A stretch of DNA of 64,000 nt from Nannobrachium achirus (GCA_963921795.1 OY997649.1:58945788-59009787), one strand, 5' to 3'. Positions 37,319-50,166 are shown, counted from the stretch's first letter. The notes: generated by a model from the letters alone, not told the origin. Translations and numbers: made by a program.

Positions 37319-37722
37319 TAGCAGCACTAAGTGACAAAAAGCCTCTGATTATTTTGTGTGTGACTATTATTCAGTGCCAACATATCATCATCACACTGTA
37401 GTCAATTCGGAACTTATGTAAGATTAGGTAATAAAGTTTACAGCTATAATAGAACATCACATTACTTCATAATGCAGGAAAGCCAACCTTGTGAAAGTAG
37501 CTTCCTCAAATCAGCTGTTGCGCGACTCCATAAACGGACGGCGAATTATGCTTTGTCATGTGGCAGAGTCAAATGGCAAGAATAGTCAATCTACAATCCG
37601 CAACTTGTTGTGAGCTTGCAGATCGTCTATTTTGGGAGGCGCGACTCTGTCACACAACAGATCATGAATCAGCCTTAAAGCTACAGTACAGTAAATCTTG
37701 TGTGCAGCAAGGCCCTTTAAGA

Positions 37723-38060
37723 CGGTGTTTCCCAAACTTTTCAGCTCGAGACCTAAAAGAGAACAAATTAGATGTTTGCCCGGCGGGACCCAAACTAGTG
37801 AAAACAGTAGATCTACAAGCTTGTGAGCTTGTAGATCGGCTATTTTCACTACTTCTTACAGTACATATTTGTTTTCTAATTTATGGAATTTCTTAGATTT
37901 CTATTTTTTTTTTTTTTTTGTAATGAAATTACTTTGAAAAATCTTAGCATGAAAATGTTTTTATGATACTTTTTTTTTTTAATCATTTAAAAAAAGTTAG
38001 GAAACTAAACATTAAGGGACCCGTACAAATGGGTCCCGACTCACTGTTTGGGAAACAGTG
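37723..38060. mobile_element. hAT-like MITE with hairpin copy
   Basis: Termini cggtgtttcccaaac and gtttgggaaacagtg. Exact duplication ctttaaga (37715-37722, 38061-38068). Hairpin copy 37800-37846 has a minimal centre (ctacaagcttgtgagcttgtag). Related fragments lie at 5577-5853 and 56440-56755. Confidence 0.9.
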
Positions 38061-38772
38061 CTTTAAGATAAGGAAAAGAGAATGTCAAAGGTCATGGCAG
38101 GCACTATCTGACTTCACACTTCAGTTCTAAAAACAGCAGTGCTGAGCAAAGATCGGTTTCACCTCGCCTCCCGTGGGTCTGTATTGTCGTCGACCGGTGT
38201 CATAATCTGTGACCTACAATCCTACACCACCATGCCAAGATGTAAAGGATGCCTGGAATTAAAGGGACCCCTGTCTGTCTACAAATGCACCGCCAAAAAT
38301 ATCTGAGCAGTGGTCAGGAATCACTTTCAGAGCCTGCATTCATGAAAGGTTGGCAGTGATCTTTGATTGACAATAGTTTATGAACATTTGATTAAAAAAA
38401 AAAAAGAAATAGAAATAAAAATGAAAAATGAAAACTAAAAATGAATGAACACATTGTATTTACTGTGGAAGATCATTTTTAATATTAAGCTTCACAGAAA
38501 ATGAGTATGTAAAAAAAACATTAAATAAAAAATATACAATGCAAATGCAACTCGTGTCTTATAATGTCTAAACATTTAGGATGAAAGCATAAATAAAAGC
38601 TACAGGGAGGAATTATTATCTGACGTTCAGTTCATAGGAAACAAAGCAGTGTACATTTTTCAGCCTATCTTCACAATCATTCAAGAGCTCTGCTAAAGGA
38701 AATCTGATGCAATAAGAACAGCATTAGGGTGTGTGTGTGTGTGTGTGTGTCTGTGTGTGTACGTTGGGATGG

Positions 38773-40033
38773 TTATGCCTTTTGACTCTTGCTGTGGCAG
38801 AGATGGGAATTTACAGCCACGTGAATGCTGTAATTCTGTCCACCATTATTGTCCCAAAAGGGTTCGGTATGTCCGCCAGGCAAATACCTCAAACAGAACT
38901 CTATCTGCTTCTTTGCATCGACAACTTTTGGAATGGGAATATCAAATTCAAAGATGTCCGTCTGTGGTCCACCGTAGCGCTTCTCCAAGTACGTGCAGGG
39001 CACATCCTTGTAGTTCTGCCAGGAGTTGAAGGTGACGCGTGCACACACATTCTTCTTGAAGCTGATATTCTTCACCCGGACGGTACCTTGGAGGGCCAGG
39101 TCGCTCACACTACAGTTCTCCAGGATCACCATGCTCTCAGCCAGCCTGGCACGAAAGGCCTGGAAGTCGGCAGAGGGCTGCGGGAAGCCCAGTTTGAGCT
39201 GGGTCCCCGGGCAACAGGTGCTAACGGTGCAGCTGTAACTAACATCTGTCATGGTCCCCAAATCCTGGAGGGACGGCTGTGGGCCCAAGCCACATTGCTC
39301 CTCTGCCTCGGAAAACACCCGAACTGCGGTGAGAGATAATCCTTTGGAGTCGGCGAAGACCACACGTTTGTTCTTGATGATGGGCATCAGCAATTCGTCG
39401 TCATCCATATCATCCAGGAAATAGGATGAGCTCAGAAACGCTTGGCTTAACATGTCAGACGAGAGCTGGTCTGAAACGGGAGCCCGCAGGCAGGGTCGCT
39501 GGGGCTTGAGGATAGGCACCCATACATGAGGGCACAGTTCCTTGCGCTGGTTCAAGCACAGCGTCACAGCAAGCTCCACCAGCCCTGCCGAATGTGCCAT
39601 GGAGCCAAACCCATACATGTTGGGTAGGAGCCTGTGTGAATAGACAAGTGATGTCAACAACTGAAGGGCATTCTCCCACAGCTACAATGGCTCCAAAAGG
39701 TCAATTTTAATGAAACATGCCAGAGGTACTCTACTGTACTGTATGGTTCAAATATAGACATAGCCTGAAGATTTCCCTCAGTAATTAAGGCGATGGTGGG
39801 TGGTGTGTGGACATAATAAAGAAAGCAATTTATAACACGCTGAATGTCAAACGGATGTTTGTTTAGTGATAAGACTTTTTTTCAGCTCTTAGGGATGACT
39901 TAGTGTAGGTCAAATTAGGTGAACCGGTTCACTTTTAGAGATGAATCAATTCTATGCCAGAAACTCTTTCTCATACCAGCAGACTCATAAAATCCTTCCT
40001 GTCAGGCACTTACGTGGTGCTCGTCTTGTCCAT
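38773..40033 (-). CDS. ppp1r3c-like: Protein phosphatase 1 regulatory subunit 3C-like (glycogen targeting)
   Basis: PPP1R3 proteins bring the PP1 catalytic subunit to glycogen, promoting glycogen synthase dephosphorylation. Coding exons: 40033-40014 (20 nt, MDKTST plus a split codon) and 39631-38773. The donor (AC, then GTAAGT) and acceptor (TTCACACAG) phases match, giving 292 aa. The PP1-binding RVxF motif is RVVF at residues 96-99 within NKRVVFADSKGLSLTAVRVF, closest to PPP1R3C among the family I recall. A CBM21 carbohydrate-binding domain covers about 157-280 (FPQPSADFQAFRARL, ENCSVSDLALQGTVRVKN, WDNNGGQNYSI). The N-terminus (MYGFGSMAH) differs from mammalian PPP1R3C, so a fish-specific 3C paralogue is possible. 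The acidic FLDDMDDDEL segment at about 78-87 is unusual. Confidence 0.85.
39712..40006. repeat. Duplicated intron segment (copy at 41486-41763)
   Basis: Most of the PPP1R3C-like intron recurs in direct orientation upstream of the gene: tatggttcaaatatagac/aac, cataataaagaaagcaat, gatgaatcaattctatgcca, cagcagactcataaaatcct. No exon sequence is recognisable next to the second copy. Confidence 0.8.
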
Positions 40034-40204
40034 GCTTGTACGGGGCTTGTGTCGGGTGTTGAGAGACAGACGCACCGCTCGCGGTCAGCCAGGTTGGGTT
40101 ATTGTCTACACAAAATAAACAGACATTTTCAGACACACTTACACTATGTAACCATTATTGCAGCATGCAACTTCTTTCAAGGCTACAATATACTGTAAGT
40201 TCAG

Positions 40205-40345
40205 GTTGGTAGTAGTAGTAGTAGTAGCAGCAATAGTCGTTTATTTATTTGGGTCATGTTTTAAACAATAGTTAAACAATAAAGACAACACGATCCCTTT
40301 GGGACGAAAAGGTATGGGCTGAAGCTGAAGCTTATTTTGCCATTA
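40205..40345 (-). mobile_element. LINE 3' tail with (TAC)n
   Basis: On the minus strand, ataccttttcgtcccaaagg ... ccaaataaataaac ends in (TAC)n at 40234-40208, the layout of an L2/CR1-type 3' end. It lies between exons 1 and 2 of the PPP1R3C-like gene. Confidence 0.6.
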
Positions 40346-43149
40346 CCATTTAAAATTAATTATTACAGTAGCATAACGAAGGAGCAAACAAACGAAAATG
40401 AAGTATCAAAAAGCTTCAAATATCACACTTTGGAAACAATTAGAACATACTAATTATATTATAACAATATTTCATATCACTAGCAGCATATTTACCATCA
40501 CTATTAAAATTAAGTACTTATTTTCCCAATTAAATTACATATCAATGTTTATTACTGTTATGATATAATGGTAACTACCATATTACACATTACTGTTGAT
40601 GAAGTTTGTGTAAGACTTCCCTATTATTGATATAAATATATATTTCAATAACACACTTTCCATATAGTATATGAAGTGACTGCTTCATACATACAATCTC
40701 TAAACTATAAACATATAAATTCACATCTGTACATAGATGGGGGGTATTTAGAAAAACGCAGGCCATTTTGACGTGTTACTTACGTTCAACAAGCTATGTT
40801 GAGGAGAAGCAGGAAGTTGGCTTCTGAAGTTGTCATTCCTCTCCAGAGTCTGTGTGGTGTAAACCCTCCTATTTATATCATGAGCTCAGCAAACCACCTG
40901 ATAACACAGGCTCTCTTCTGGCCAATCAGCAAAGCTTTAGTTTTATTGTTGTTTTGGGGAATGAATGGTATCGAGTTTCACTTTTAACGTAATATTTGTG
41001 TATCCTGATTTCACATCATTTATATTATACTGTATAAACCAATGAACTTAAAATCTTAGTTTCAGCTTTCTCTCTGTTCAACAAATAGCTCTACCACCAC
41101 GTAACACTATTTGTTTTCACTTTTCACGCCCCCAAAACGGCATCAACCACCAGAAAGATTTAAACGCATGGATTCACATCTAGACTCCAGCCAGCAGTGC
41201 ATTGATCGCCGTGATGTGCTGGGGGGATGATGTATCAAGTAATTCAAAACCCTGATACAATGTACTGTAGAAGGAATCTATTCCTGTCAGGCCACGTGCT
41301 CTATTCCTGGCTCTGTTAATGGACTCCTGCATGGTCCCATAGAGACATGGTTTATGATGAGGATCCAAATCTTCTGCATGTCAACGAGGAGAGCGTGACC
41401 TGCCGCCAGACACTCTGTAGCAGCTAAGCCTAGGTAACACAGTGCTGCGCTCAGTGTTGCTGTGTTACGTAAGCATCTCAATCTAAACATGCAAGAGGTA
41501 TGGTTCAAATATAGAACTAGCCTGAAGATTTGCCCTCTGCAATTAAGGTGATGATGGGTGGTGGTGGTGGTGTGTGTTATGACATAATAAAGAAAGCAAT
41601 CTATAGCACGGTGAAGGCCAAACAAATGTTTGCTTGTTTAGTGATGTTTTCAGAATGTGTCCAGGTCTTAAGGATGATTTGGGTGAATTGATTCACTTAA
41701 GGGATGAATCAATTCTATGCCAGAAAATCTTCCTCACACCAGCAGACTCATAAAATCCTTCTGTTGTGCAGCTAAATCTGATTGCAGCAACACCAACACC
41801 AACTTCAATGTGACTGAATATAGTCTGGGATCACAGCGGAAACCACAAAACGTCATGTTGTAGTACTCAAAGGACTACAATTTGGCCGGAACTATCCACC
41901 GGAAACAGTTTTAACCCAAAATAATTCCCCTGCGCTCAAGGACATACTTTTAGGGCCTACCTAATAAAGTCCTTGATGCGGAGTAGTTTTGCTTTTGAAA
42001 AATGTGTTTGGTATATGCATCTTTTAGTCCAACTCGTAGCGACTGGAAAGACTAGGCTACTCGAGCATTTTAATAGAGATTGGGGAAACAAACGGAGGGA
42101 ACCAAATCAAAGCGACGCCGCTTCTTCTAGTGGTTTCCGTGCTTTAGGGTTAGGGTTTCTCTCAGAAAGCCTGGTAGGCGAGGTTAGACTGAATGAGACC
42201 AGTGCATTTTAACACACAAGGGCAACATAGAGGTGTGCATACATAGTTGAGCAACAATGCCAAACTTTGAAATCTTTTTATTTTATTTTATTTTTTTAAC
42301 ATTTAACCAAGAGAGCCTCATTGAGAATACCAAAACTCATTCAATCAGGACACTATCATCATGATAGGTTAATTACACAATTAACGCTGAAGCATGTATA
42401 TTTTGCAGTCTAGTCTAGTGTTTGTTATGTTTTGTTATGTCTTTTCAATCAATACTAAATGATACATTACAAATATCAGGACACTAATTCAATAGCGTCC
42501 TGGCCAAGACTGGCAGCAGCACATTAACACTCGATTGCAGTCTTGCAGACAAGCTTGAGACATCACCCCCCCTGAATTGACTCAAAGACGGAAGTGAGCA
42601 GATTTTTAAGGACTTCTGGAGCTCATTCCAAGCAGATGGACTGACAGAGAATGCTGTCTTGTCTAGCTCTGTCTGAGCTGGAGGAACGGTGAGCATCAGA
42701 AAGTCACTCAAGCGGGTCGGGTAGGGACTAGGTTATTTCTCCAACATAGAACAAATATAATAGGGGAGCATTCCTGAAATGGATAAACAGATATACCAGT
42801 GCTTATCACGCCTCTCAGAGACGGCAATCTCACAAATGGTTGCAATGTGAGCTTGTAGATGTATTTATCATACAACGATGAAGTAAGTATATAGGGCTAG
42901 AATCATAATTTACCATCTTGACCTTGACCGCAAAAAAACAGTTTCAAGGACTGTAATTTGAGGTTGATACGGCATATTGTCATTGTAGACAGTGACATAC
43001 TGTGTATACAGAGAGCCTAATTACAATAGTTTTACTATCTTTTCACAGCTGAGCTAAAACCCCTAATAACCATAATGATAGTCCCACATCTGACTGCATC
43101 AGTCAACAGAACAGTGAATTAGTTGCAATCTCCATGTTAACGTCTTCGA
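40346..43149. other. Upstream of PPP1R3C-like gene: AT-rich intergenic DNA
   Basis: Besides the promoter and the duplicated segment, 42270-42730 looks like a dispersed retroelement relic (T-rich start, then aacatttaaccaagagagcc). 42837-42868 is a half hairpin module. No coding exon is recognised. Confidence 0.35.
40784..40877 (-). promoter_or_regulatory. TATA promoter and non-coding exon 1 of PPP1R3C-like gene
   Basis: On the minus strand, tgatataaatagg gives a TATA box at 40877-40872. About 90 bases further on is a strong donor (TTGAAC, then GTAAGT, 40784/40783). A matching acceptor (ttattttgtgtag) precedes 40105, placing the start codon in exon 2. The transcription start should be near 40845. 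Confidence 0.6.
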
Positions 43150-43321
43150 CCCATAACGTCATTGACTGGGGTGCCTCAGGGGTCTATACTTGGCCCCCTC
43201 CTTTCTACCCTCTACACCAAATCTATTTGCCAAAACCAGCTGATCTGTGGCACGTTTGGAGCTTGTAGTTCTTCTATTTGTCTGCTGAATTGGTACATTG
43301 TAGTTGTGCTTAAGGACACTT

Positions 43322-43360
<39 letters not shown>

Positions 43361-43530
43361 TATTTGTTCCCTCTCTTGATGTACCTTGCTCTTTACTGTA
43401 CTCTGTTCTTGTTTTTCTTTTATCTTTTTCTTACTTCTCTGTAACTTTGTAAATAACCTTATACTGCTGTCTGTGCTGCCTCTGGGCAACTGATTTCCCC
43501 CCTTGGGATAATAAAGGTATCTATCTAACT
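43150..43530 (+). mobile_element. L2-type LINE remnant, internally deleted
   Basis: The reverse-transcriptase motif GVPQGSILGPLL (from 43168) is followed within 330 bp by an L2-type 3' end (tttccccccttgggataata, aaggtatctatct). A diverged hairpin-module copy lies between (43214-43282), then an (AT)n run. Confidence 0.75.
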
Positions 43531-44339
43531 GAATGTTTGCCTATTGGAACATGCCCAGAATAGGGACGTCAGAGTTCATGTGGTTAATGTAGTTAGTGTG
43601 TTGCTCCCATTTTTACACTGCAGTTCACAAAGATGACAATGTGCTGAAAGTCAGCTATATTTTTGCTGCACAGAGCCACTCTCTCTCAATCCTTAATTAG
43701 TTCCGATGGCTTGGCAATTTGTGTTAGGGAAAATACAACAAGCACTGAATACCCTCAGTATAAAAACCAATGTGATTAGGCTACCACAATTAGTCTATCC
43801 GTCACAGAAGGCATTGTTTCAAATTATCATATTGCTATTAAATACAGGTTCATACCATGGTCATGGTCTGACATGTTTACCTCATGTTTCGCTCCTGTCC
43901 GACATGTTTAGCACACTGACTAGACAACTCATGATATGAATTACTTATACCATTACCATTTGCAAAGCATGCCGTGGTTTATAATTTAGCAAGCCATTGG
44001 ATTACATTTATTTCAGTACAGTACGGAAATCAACTTTCTGAGAATTCAAACTTGCTTATACAGGTATGTAATCCAATAAACTTAATATAATATAGATTTC
44101 AAAAGTCCAAACCTAATTTATGCGTCCATGGAGGAAGTATGCCATTTAGTTTTGTTTAGCCAAAATGGACTCAATTATTCAGGTAAGCTTAGTAATATAA
44201 TGACGTTGGAAAGAATGTAAACAAAGACAAAATGACGTTCATGTACGGTACAATATCCAGTCAGAGCTGTGAATAGACTATGACATGTACCGGTAATGCT
44301 TTATGCACCGGTAATGCTTTATGCAACATAATGTGTCAC

Positions 44340-44640
44340 ACCTTTGCCCAACTCATATATCTACCACCGTTGCTCCTATCCATGCCAAACTTTGCACATA
44401 CACTCCTTGGCTGCCAAACCACAACCTCCACCATTTCACACATGCCCCTCTTCTAGCACTACCATGAGGCCGATTCTTGTGAAACACATTTTTGGACACT
44501 GCTCCTACAGATTTTGGCCTAAAATCACACAAAGCGGTACACAGTATCTCTAAAGTCATGTCATCAACATGGATCTGTCCCATTTTCCATATTCCCTCCT
44601 AATCGGCTACGATTGCCTTCAAAAGTTTGTGTATGCGACC
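44340..44640. repeat. Single unit of the 18530-19450 repeat
   Basis: Shares ctcctacagattttggcc, aaaatcacacaaa.cggtacacagtatctct and atattcc.tcctaatcggct blocks with the tandem array. Confidence 0.7.
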
Positions 44641-45364
44641 TGACGGTCGCTTATCTCCCGATTCTTACTGGTTATATTGCCTGTGTTATCTCAGCAGTCT
44701 GGTATGCCATATAGACTAATCTGGCATGTCAGATGGTTAAATGAAAGGGCAGCGGCGTGTCAAGTAGCACGTAGCACACTCCACTGGTTCTAACAGTTGA
44801 GTCTGGATGACACGGCTGGCATGCGGATGATAGAACAGATTCCATTAATGTTTTCTTGCCCACTGTATGCATCATAGTAAACAGGGTTAAATGTATCATC
44901 ATGGCAATCATTACTTTGTCTTTATAGGTCCTGATCATTATACTGATGCAAAACATTATACTGATGCAAAACGCATTTGTTTCTCTCGGCGGTGCATTCA
45001 CATTTACACGTACTGTATGACTTGATTGTTTCAGAATGAAGAAATTAAGCAGTTTCCCAGTAATGAGAATTTTCAGGTTGTGTAATTCACATCTGATGCA
45101 TCTCATTAAGCAACATTCATTGCGTCAAGAAAAGGGAGGTACAACAAAGATGTCACAGATATCCGGTTAAACCTGCTTCAACCCGTTCCAAAAACCCCAA
45201 ACAACAACATGCAGTCACTTTGCAACATTTAACAGATAGTACTGTAGTAGGTTATGAAACAGCTTCTTAAAAGGGCCATACCAGTGGTCTGACATATTTA
45301 GCCCATTGACTGCAACTCAGTATACAGTACTTTGTGGGATGAAGGAGGACGTCTGATTTAAGTC

Positions 45365-46150
45365 ATACAATTTAGACATTTAACAGATGCTCTTAATCCA
45401 GAGCGACTTACAATAACCAAGGTAAACATGAAGTAATACATCAAATAGAAATAGTAATCTAGGATCATAGGTAAACCCCAAGAACCAGTCTAAACAGTAC
45501 AATATCCACACAAAGAAATCTATAATCTGTACATTGAACATATACTGAATCTGGCATCCGTCCACATCAGTGGTTCTCAATCTGTGGGTCGGGACCCTCA
45601 GGGGGGTATACACAAATTATTTTGAGGGGTCCCCAAATTATTTGGGTGGGTCCCTAGATGATTGACCTACTGTGCAACATTGTTTCACTCAACAGTAAAC
45701 AAACCAACATAAGGTTTAAGTGTATAGAGGGTATATGCACATTCTAAAGTGACAATTTAAGGACTTTTTAATACCTCTAAAAAGAATATTGGCCAAATTG
45801 TCAAATATTAGAGGCAGAAATTGTGAAAATAGCTGATCTACATGCTCACAACACCACGCAACGCGTTGTGAGCATGTAGATCGGCTATTTTTCACAATAG
45901 AACCAAGTTATACAAAATATAATGCATCAACTCTTGGTGCTTGTCAGGTTGGGGGGGTCCCCAGTTAAAATATGATTATTTGGGGGGTCGCGGCCTGAAA
46001 AGGTTGAGAACCACTGCTCTACATAACATGCTATCTAAACGACCTTTTAGCCTTTGCATAGGCCTGCAAGGCAAGGTCAAGGCTAGGGCAAGTGCTACGA
46101 GCTACGTGGAGTTGAGGAGGTGAGTCTTCAGATTACGGTGGAAGACTGGG
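45365..46150. repeat. Fish dispersed repeat interrupted by a hAT MITE
   Basis: 45365-45425 (gacatttaacagatgctctt, aatccagagcgacttacaat) is a repeat start common in teleosts. It resumes after 46024 (gtgagtcttcagattacgg). 45568-46016 is an inserted element described separately. Confidence 0.55.
45568..46016. mobile_element. hAT-like MITE with hairpin copy
   Basis: Termini cagtggttctcaatctgtgg and ccttttcaggccgcgacccc in mirrored form, ending gttgagaaccactg. Target duplication 6/8 (gtccacat/ctctacat). Hairpin copy 45820-45899, with both arms carrying ATGC instead of AAGC. Confidence 0.85.
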
Positions 46151-46356
46151 AAGTGGTGCATACACTTTCACACGTACTGTATGACTCACTTGACTCAGTA
46201 TAAAGAAATTAAGCAGTTTCCCCGTCATGACAACATTCAAGCAGTGAGTCTACAGTTGTAAATGGAACAGGGAGTTTGTTATACAGTAGCTATAGACCAG
46301 ATCAGGATGTGTGAATATTTGTCTTAAGTGTCCCGTTATTTCAGAAATAAGGTTAA

Positions 46357-46594
46357 AGGAGCTATAGTCAACTTTTTCTTGAAAAACAGATGATAAAATA
46401 AAAATGTTTCGAAAATATTTTATAAAAAGATAAGCTTCATATTATGTGTTTCTATTCATAAATGACCACAAAAAGCGTAAAATAATGATAAAATAATTAT
46501 TTTGGCCATTGTCAGACCGACACTTTGTTTACATTAGTCTATAGACTGTAAACAAAGTGTCGGCCCTACAATGAAAAAGTTGACTATAGCTCCT
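46357..46594. mobile_element. TTAA-type MITE
   Basis: Perfect inverted ends aggagctatagtcaactttt.../...aaaagttgactatagctcct with TTAA at 46353-46356 and 46595-46598. An internal palindrome ccgacactttgtttac ... gtaaacaaagtgtcgg lies near the right end. Confidence 0.85.
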
Positions 46595-47036
46595 TTAATG
46601 AACAAAACGGTTCCAATGCAACGCAGCCCACGTCATCTACCAGGAAATATATTTTTGTCTGTGATCTGTTGATGTCATGATGATTTGATCTGCAGTTTCT
46701 TGGCAAGCAGCCTGTGTGGTTATACTGTATGACTTGCAGGAAATACATTGTTTGACCTTCCCAACAACTGAGCCCGTTACAACTTGACATTACTGCTGAC
46801 CATTTCCCAAAGAATACTGTGGTTTTGTTAGATTTTTGAGGGAGCCACCGATTCCATTCATGTCAATATTCCATGAAACTGCACTTGCAGAGACTTGAAA
46901 CTTGCTTGAGATATAGGTAATTCAACATGCTAAACATTATTGGATGTTTTTCCCCCCATGTACATGTAGGTGAATGTGGACAGCAATATTCAGTTCTCTG
47001 TGAGATCTACAACCAGAACATGACTTTACAGACAAG

Positions 47037-48036
47037 CAGGGGCATAGCCAGGATTTACCAACTGGCTAGGCCTGGCACAATGTGGGTGGCCACAGATGCA
47101 AGCTTGTACATCGGCTATTTTAAAATAGCAAGCATTTAAATATTTACAGGGACATTATACAGTCATTTGTCCTGGAAGTGGACTTCCCAAACAATATGGA
47201 GACGTTTTAATTTTACAGAGCACAAAAGCAACATCAGAACTAAAAACGAAAATTCTCCTATAATGTAGCTAGACACTTTAATAGCATAGGACATGACATA
47301 TGTACTATGAGATATCAGGGCATAGAAGTAGTGAATCCCCTTAAAAGAGGAGGAGACAGAGACAAGGCTCTACTGCAGAGAGAAGCCTTTTGGATCCATT
47401 CCCTAAACACAGTGTTTCATTCAGGCCTCACAGTTCCCTAGAGGCCTGAATGAAGAATTAATGTTGAATTGTTTTTTATAAATATCGTGGATCTAGTTGT
47501 TGTGATTCCTAGAGAATTGTTATTGTAACTTTTGTAATGTTGATTGTTTTTCTTTTTTCTCTAATGTCTTTTTTATATTGAATACTATTGTTAAGCACTG
47601 TGTAATTAGTCTGTGACTATTCATATGTCACTTCCGTTATGAATATTCAGTTACACTGATGACGGCCTAGCCGAAACGCATCTGTTTGCCTGCTGCTGCT
47701 GCTGAAATTTCATTAAAAAAAGACTCTTATACCTGACATTGTGAGTGCGGATTATAACTTTTTACTTGATTATACTCCTATGCACCCGGAACCCCCTAAG
47801 ACCGCTTCCTATAATCGAGTTGAGCTGACCTGTCCCTGCATGGAGAAAGTTACGTTTTAATTTTAGAAATCACTTCATAATTGACTGAGCCATGATCAAA
47901 TCAAACTGTGGTGTTTTTCTTTGCTTCCTAGATAGTCGCACATCGCACAGCACATTTTTTAGTTATTTTTGGGTGGGCACAAAAACAAAATGGGTGGGCC
48001 TAGGCCTATCCAGGCCCACCCTTGGCTACGCCCCTG
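47037..48036. mobile_element. hAT-like element, 1 kb, non-coding
   Basis: Termini caggggcatagccagg and ccttggctacgcccctg; exact duplication cagacaag (47029-47036, 48037-48044). Internal parts include a half hairpin module (47096-47127), a ctgatga...gaaac motif (47656-47677) and (CTG)n. No transposase is seen. Confidence 0.9.
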
Positions 48037-48479
48037 CAGACAAGAGACAACAAACATTACATTTTCAACAACACTCACACGGTAAAAGATGCTCCTCATT
48101 AAAGATCTGGATTGGGTCCAGATGAAAAGCGCTGATGAAGTATTTAGGATCACACCGGACATTGTTTAATATCTATGTGGGCGTCTTTTTGTAATTATCA
48201 TCAACGTGTTTTGTTGTTTGCTGCTTTTGCATAGTGTGTCAACCTTGAAGCAGAGAAGTGCACGAGATCATTGCTGCTTTTATCCCACTGTCCAAGCAGA
48301 TGAGTTGAGAGGCTCGTTTCTGTCCCGAAAGACAAAGAACATTCAATGTCATGGTGAATCATCTGCAATTAGACTTCTAAATAAAAAAGTTAGCAGATAG
48401 ATACATGAAGCCTGTAGGTACATGTTTTAAGCACTTTTAAGTACAGAAGACTGTATTGTCAGTATTTAATGTTGGATGT

Positions 48480-48562
48480 TGTTTGTGATTTTATGTTTTT
48501 TGTACTCGCACCATTGGACCAAATGAATTTCCCTGAACGGGATAATAAAGTTTACCTTGAAC
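48480..48562 (+). mobile_element. L2-type LINE/SINE 3' tail
   Basis: tttccctgaacgggataata followed by aagtttaccttg: a short stem and ATAATAAAG end as in L2-clade 3' termini. Confidence 0.55.
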
Positions 48563-49167
48563 ATGGTGGAAAAGATGGTTAATTGTGGCTATCGGTGCTT
48601 ACCCGGAGCTGTATGATTTTGTTACTTTAAAAAAAGTAGCTATGAAAGAGACCGCTCCTGTGTGATCGGGCAGAGGCCTGAACGTGAGTGACCGCTGAAC
48701 GGTGCGTAGCTGGTTGCCTGGCAACATCAAGATGGAAGGTGCTGCAAGCCGCTCTGCTTTGTAGACTAAACTGTGCACACACCCTGCGTTTTACAGCCTG
48801 CAAACGACATATGGTGTGATTGGCTTCTTGAGGTGTTAAGAGGAAACAGAGTGTTTCCTCAACTATAAGCTGATTCAGCTGTCCAGCAGGAGCCGGTATA
48901 TTTTCTGTTCATATGAGTATTGAATATGGTTTGGACTGAATGTGTCAACATTGTCAACAAATTGTCTCTACAGTATGTGATGTAGCTGGGTCAGAACATT
49001 TTATTTGCTATATATGGCAGACCAAGGAAGCATAATTCATCTGTGGTCTGAGACATAACCAATAGGCCAAGACGGTAAACTATGTTCCTGACACATTAGC
49101 TCAAGTTATTTTAGCAATCATTGTAAATCCTCTACTTGTATGATCATCACCAGTGTGCCTCCATATA

Positions 49168-49440
49168 AGCTCAGTGGCCTTGTGGTCAGCCCTGAGATTG
49201 GAATAATAATATAGTATTGGCACCCATGGCGTCCGTGCTTGGCAATCAAGCATCAAGCCGCCCTGTAGGCTGTAGCCAGCATAATGCCGGCTTTTGCTAC
49301 TGTATACCGTTTGTGATATTATTCCTTTTTGCTGTACCTTTCTTAATCTGCATCTGTAACTTAACTGCTGTGCTGCCACTGGAGAGTGGCGTCTGAATTT
49401 CTCCAGCAGGATCAATAAAGGGCTATCTATTCTTCTCCCA
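49168..49440 (+). mobile_element. SINE with tRNA-like head and L2-type tail
   Basis: The head agctcagtggccttgtggtc resembles a Pol III A-box region. The tail (aatttctccagcaggatcaa, taaagggctatctat) is L2-like, the usual composition of L2-mobilised fish SINEs. The B-box region is deleted or diverged. Confidence 0.5.
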
Positions 49441-49714
49441 CCGATATTTTTGGGGCTTTTTCGAGAGTGGCAGGCAACAGGAGATAAGCTGGTTGCACAC
49501 TGCTGCGTTTTTTCGCTGCAAAATGCCTTATTCATGGCAAGGAGAAAGAGAGATAGAGAGCAAGGGACCCACCCAGTGGTCCGAAAATGAATACGAAACG
49601 GGCGGCAGTGTGCAAACGGTGATTGACATTACGTGAGCTTGATTTCTTTATTTACGTGCTCCGAAATTCGCTCCTATATTCGGCCGAAAAAACCCAGCAG
49701 TGTGCAACGACCTA

Positions 49715-49850
49715 TAGAGACAGGGAAAGGAATGACACGCAGCAAAGTTTGTCGAGCTCAGGAATCGAACCTGCGACCAACTGTCAGGCTGCAAAAGAGC
49801 CTATACTATGTGCCACGTGCCTTATACACTAGGCCATCTACTTAAAGTAG
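49715..49850 (-). repeat. tRNA-like dispersed repeat
   Basis: gacacgcagcaaag ... aggaatcgaacctgcgacca ... ctaggccatcta reads on the minus strand as a tRNA-like segment with a GGTTCGATTCC B box. A related piece is at 51600-51690. It lacks a full cloverleaf and is repeat-borne. Confidence 0.5.
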
Positions 49851-50166
49851 CTGTTTACCTTCACAATGTAAAATAAACACCAACTCACAATGTCCATTAG
49901 TTTATTTTTCTATTCATTTATCACACGTTATAATGTCATGTCCCTTTACCCCCCTAGACCACCAGTCCGGGACAAGACAAAAGCCATGAATGGGGAAATC
50001 GTACAGCTGCGGTAGCTGTGAATAAACAGTGACATGTATTGCTGCTGGTATGATGGTCCTTTTATGTGGCGTCATAAAGACAGCCTATCCAAAATTACCG
50101 TTCTGATTGGAACAGAACACCACCAACCAACGGCACATCAAACTCTTAGCAATGAGAAAATGTCTA

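Noticed and set aside
42143..42158. ttagggttaggg telomere-like motif
   Set aside because: Only two units; chance-level.
49715..49850. Possible true tRNA gene on the minus strand
   Set aside because: B box only, no complete cloverleaf or terminator, and it is part of a dispersed repeat.
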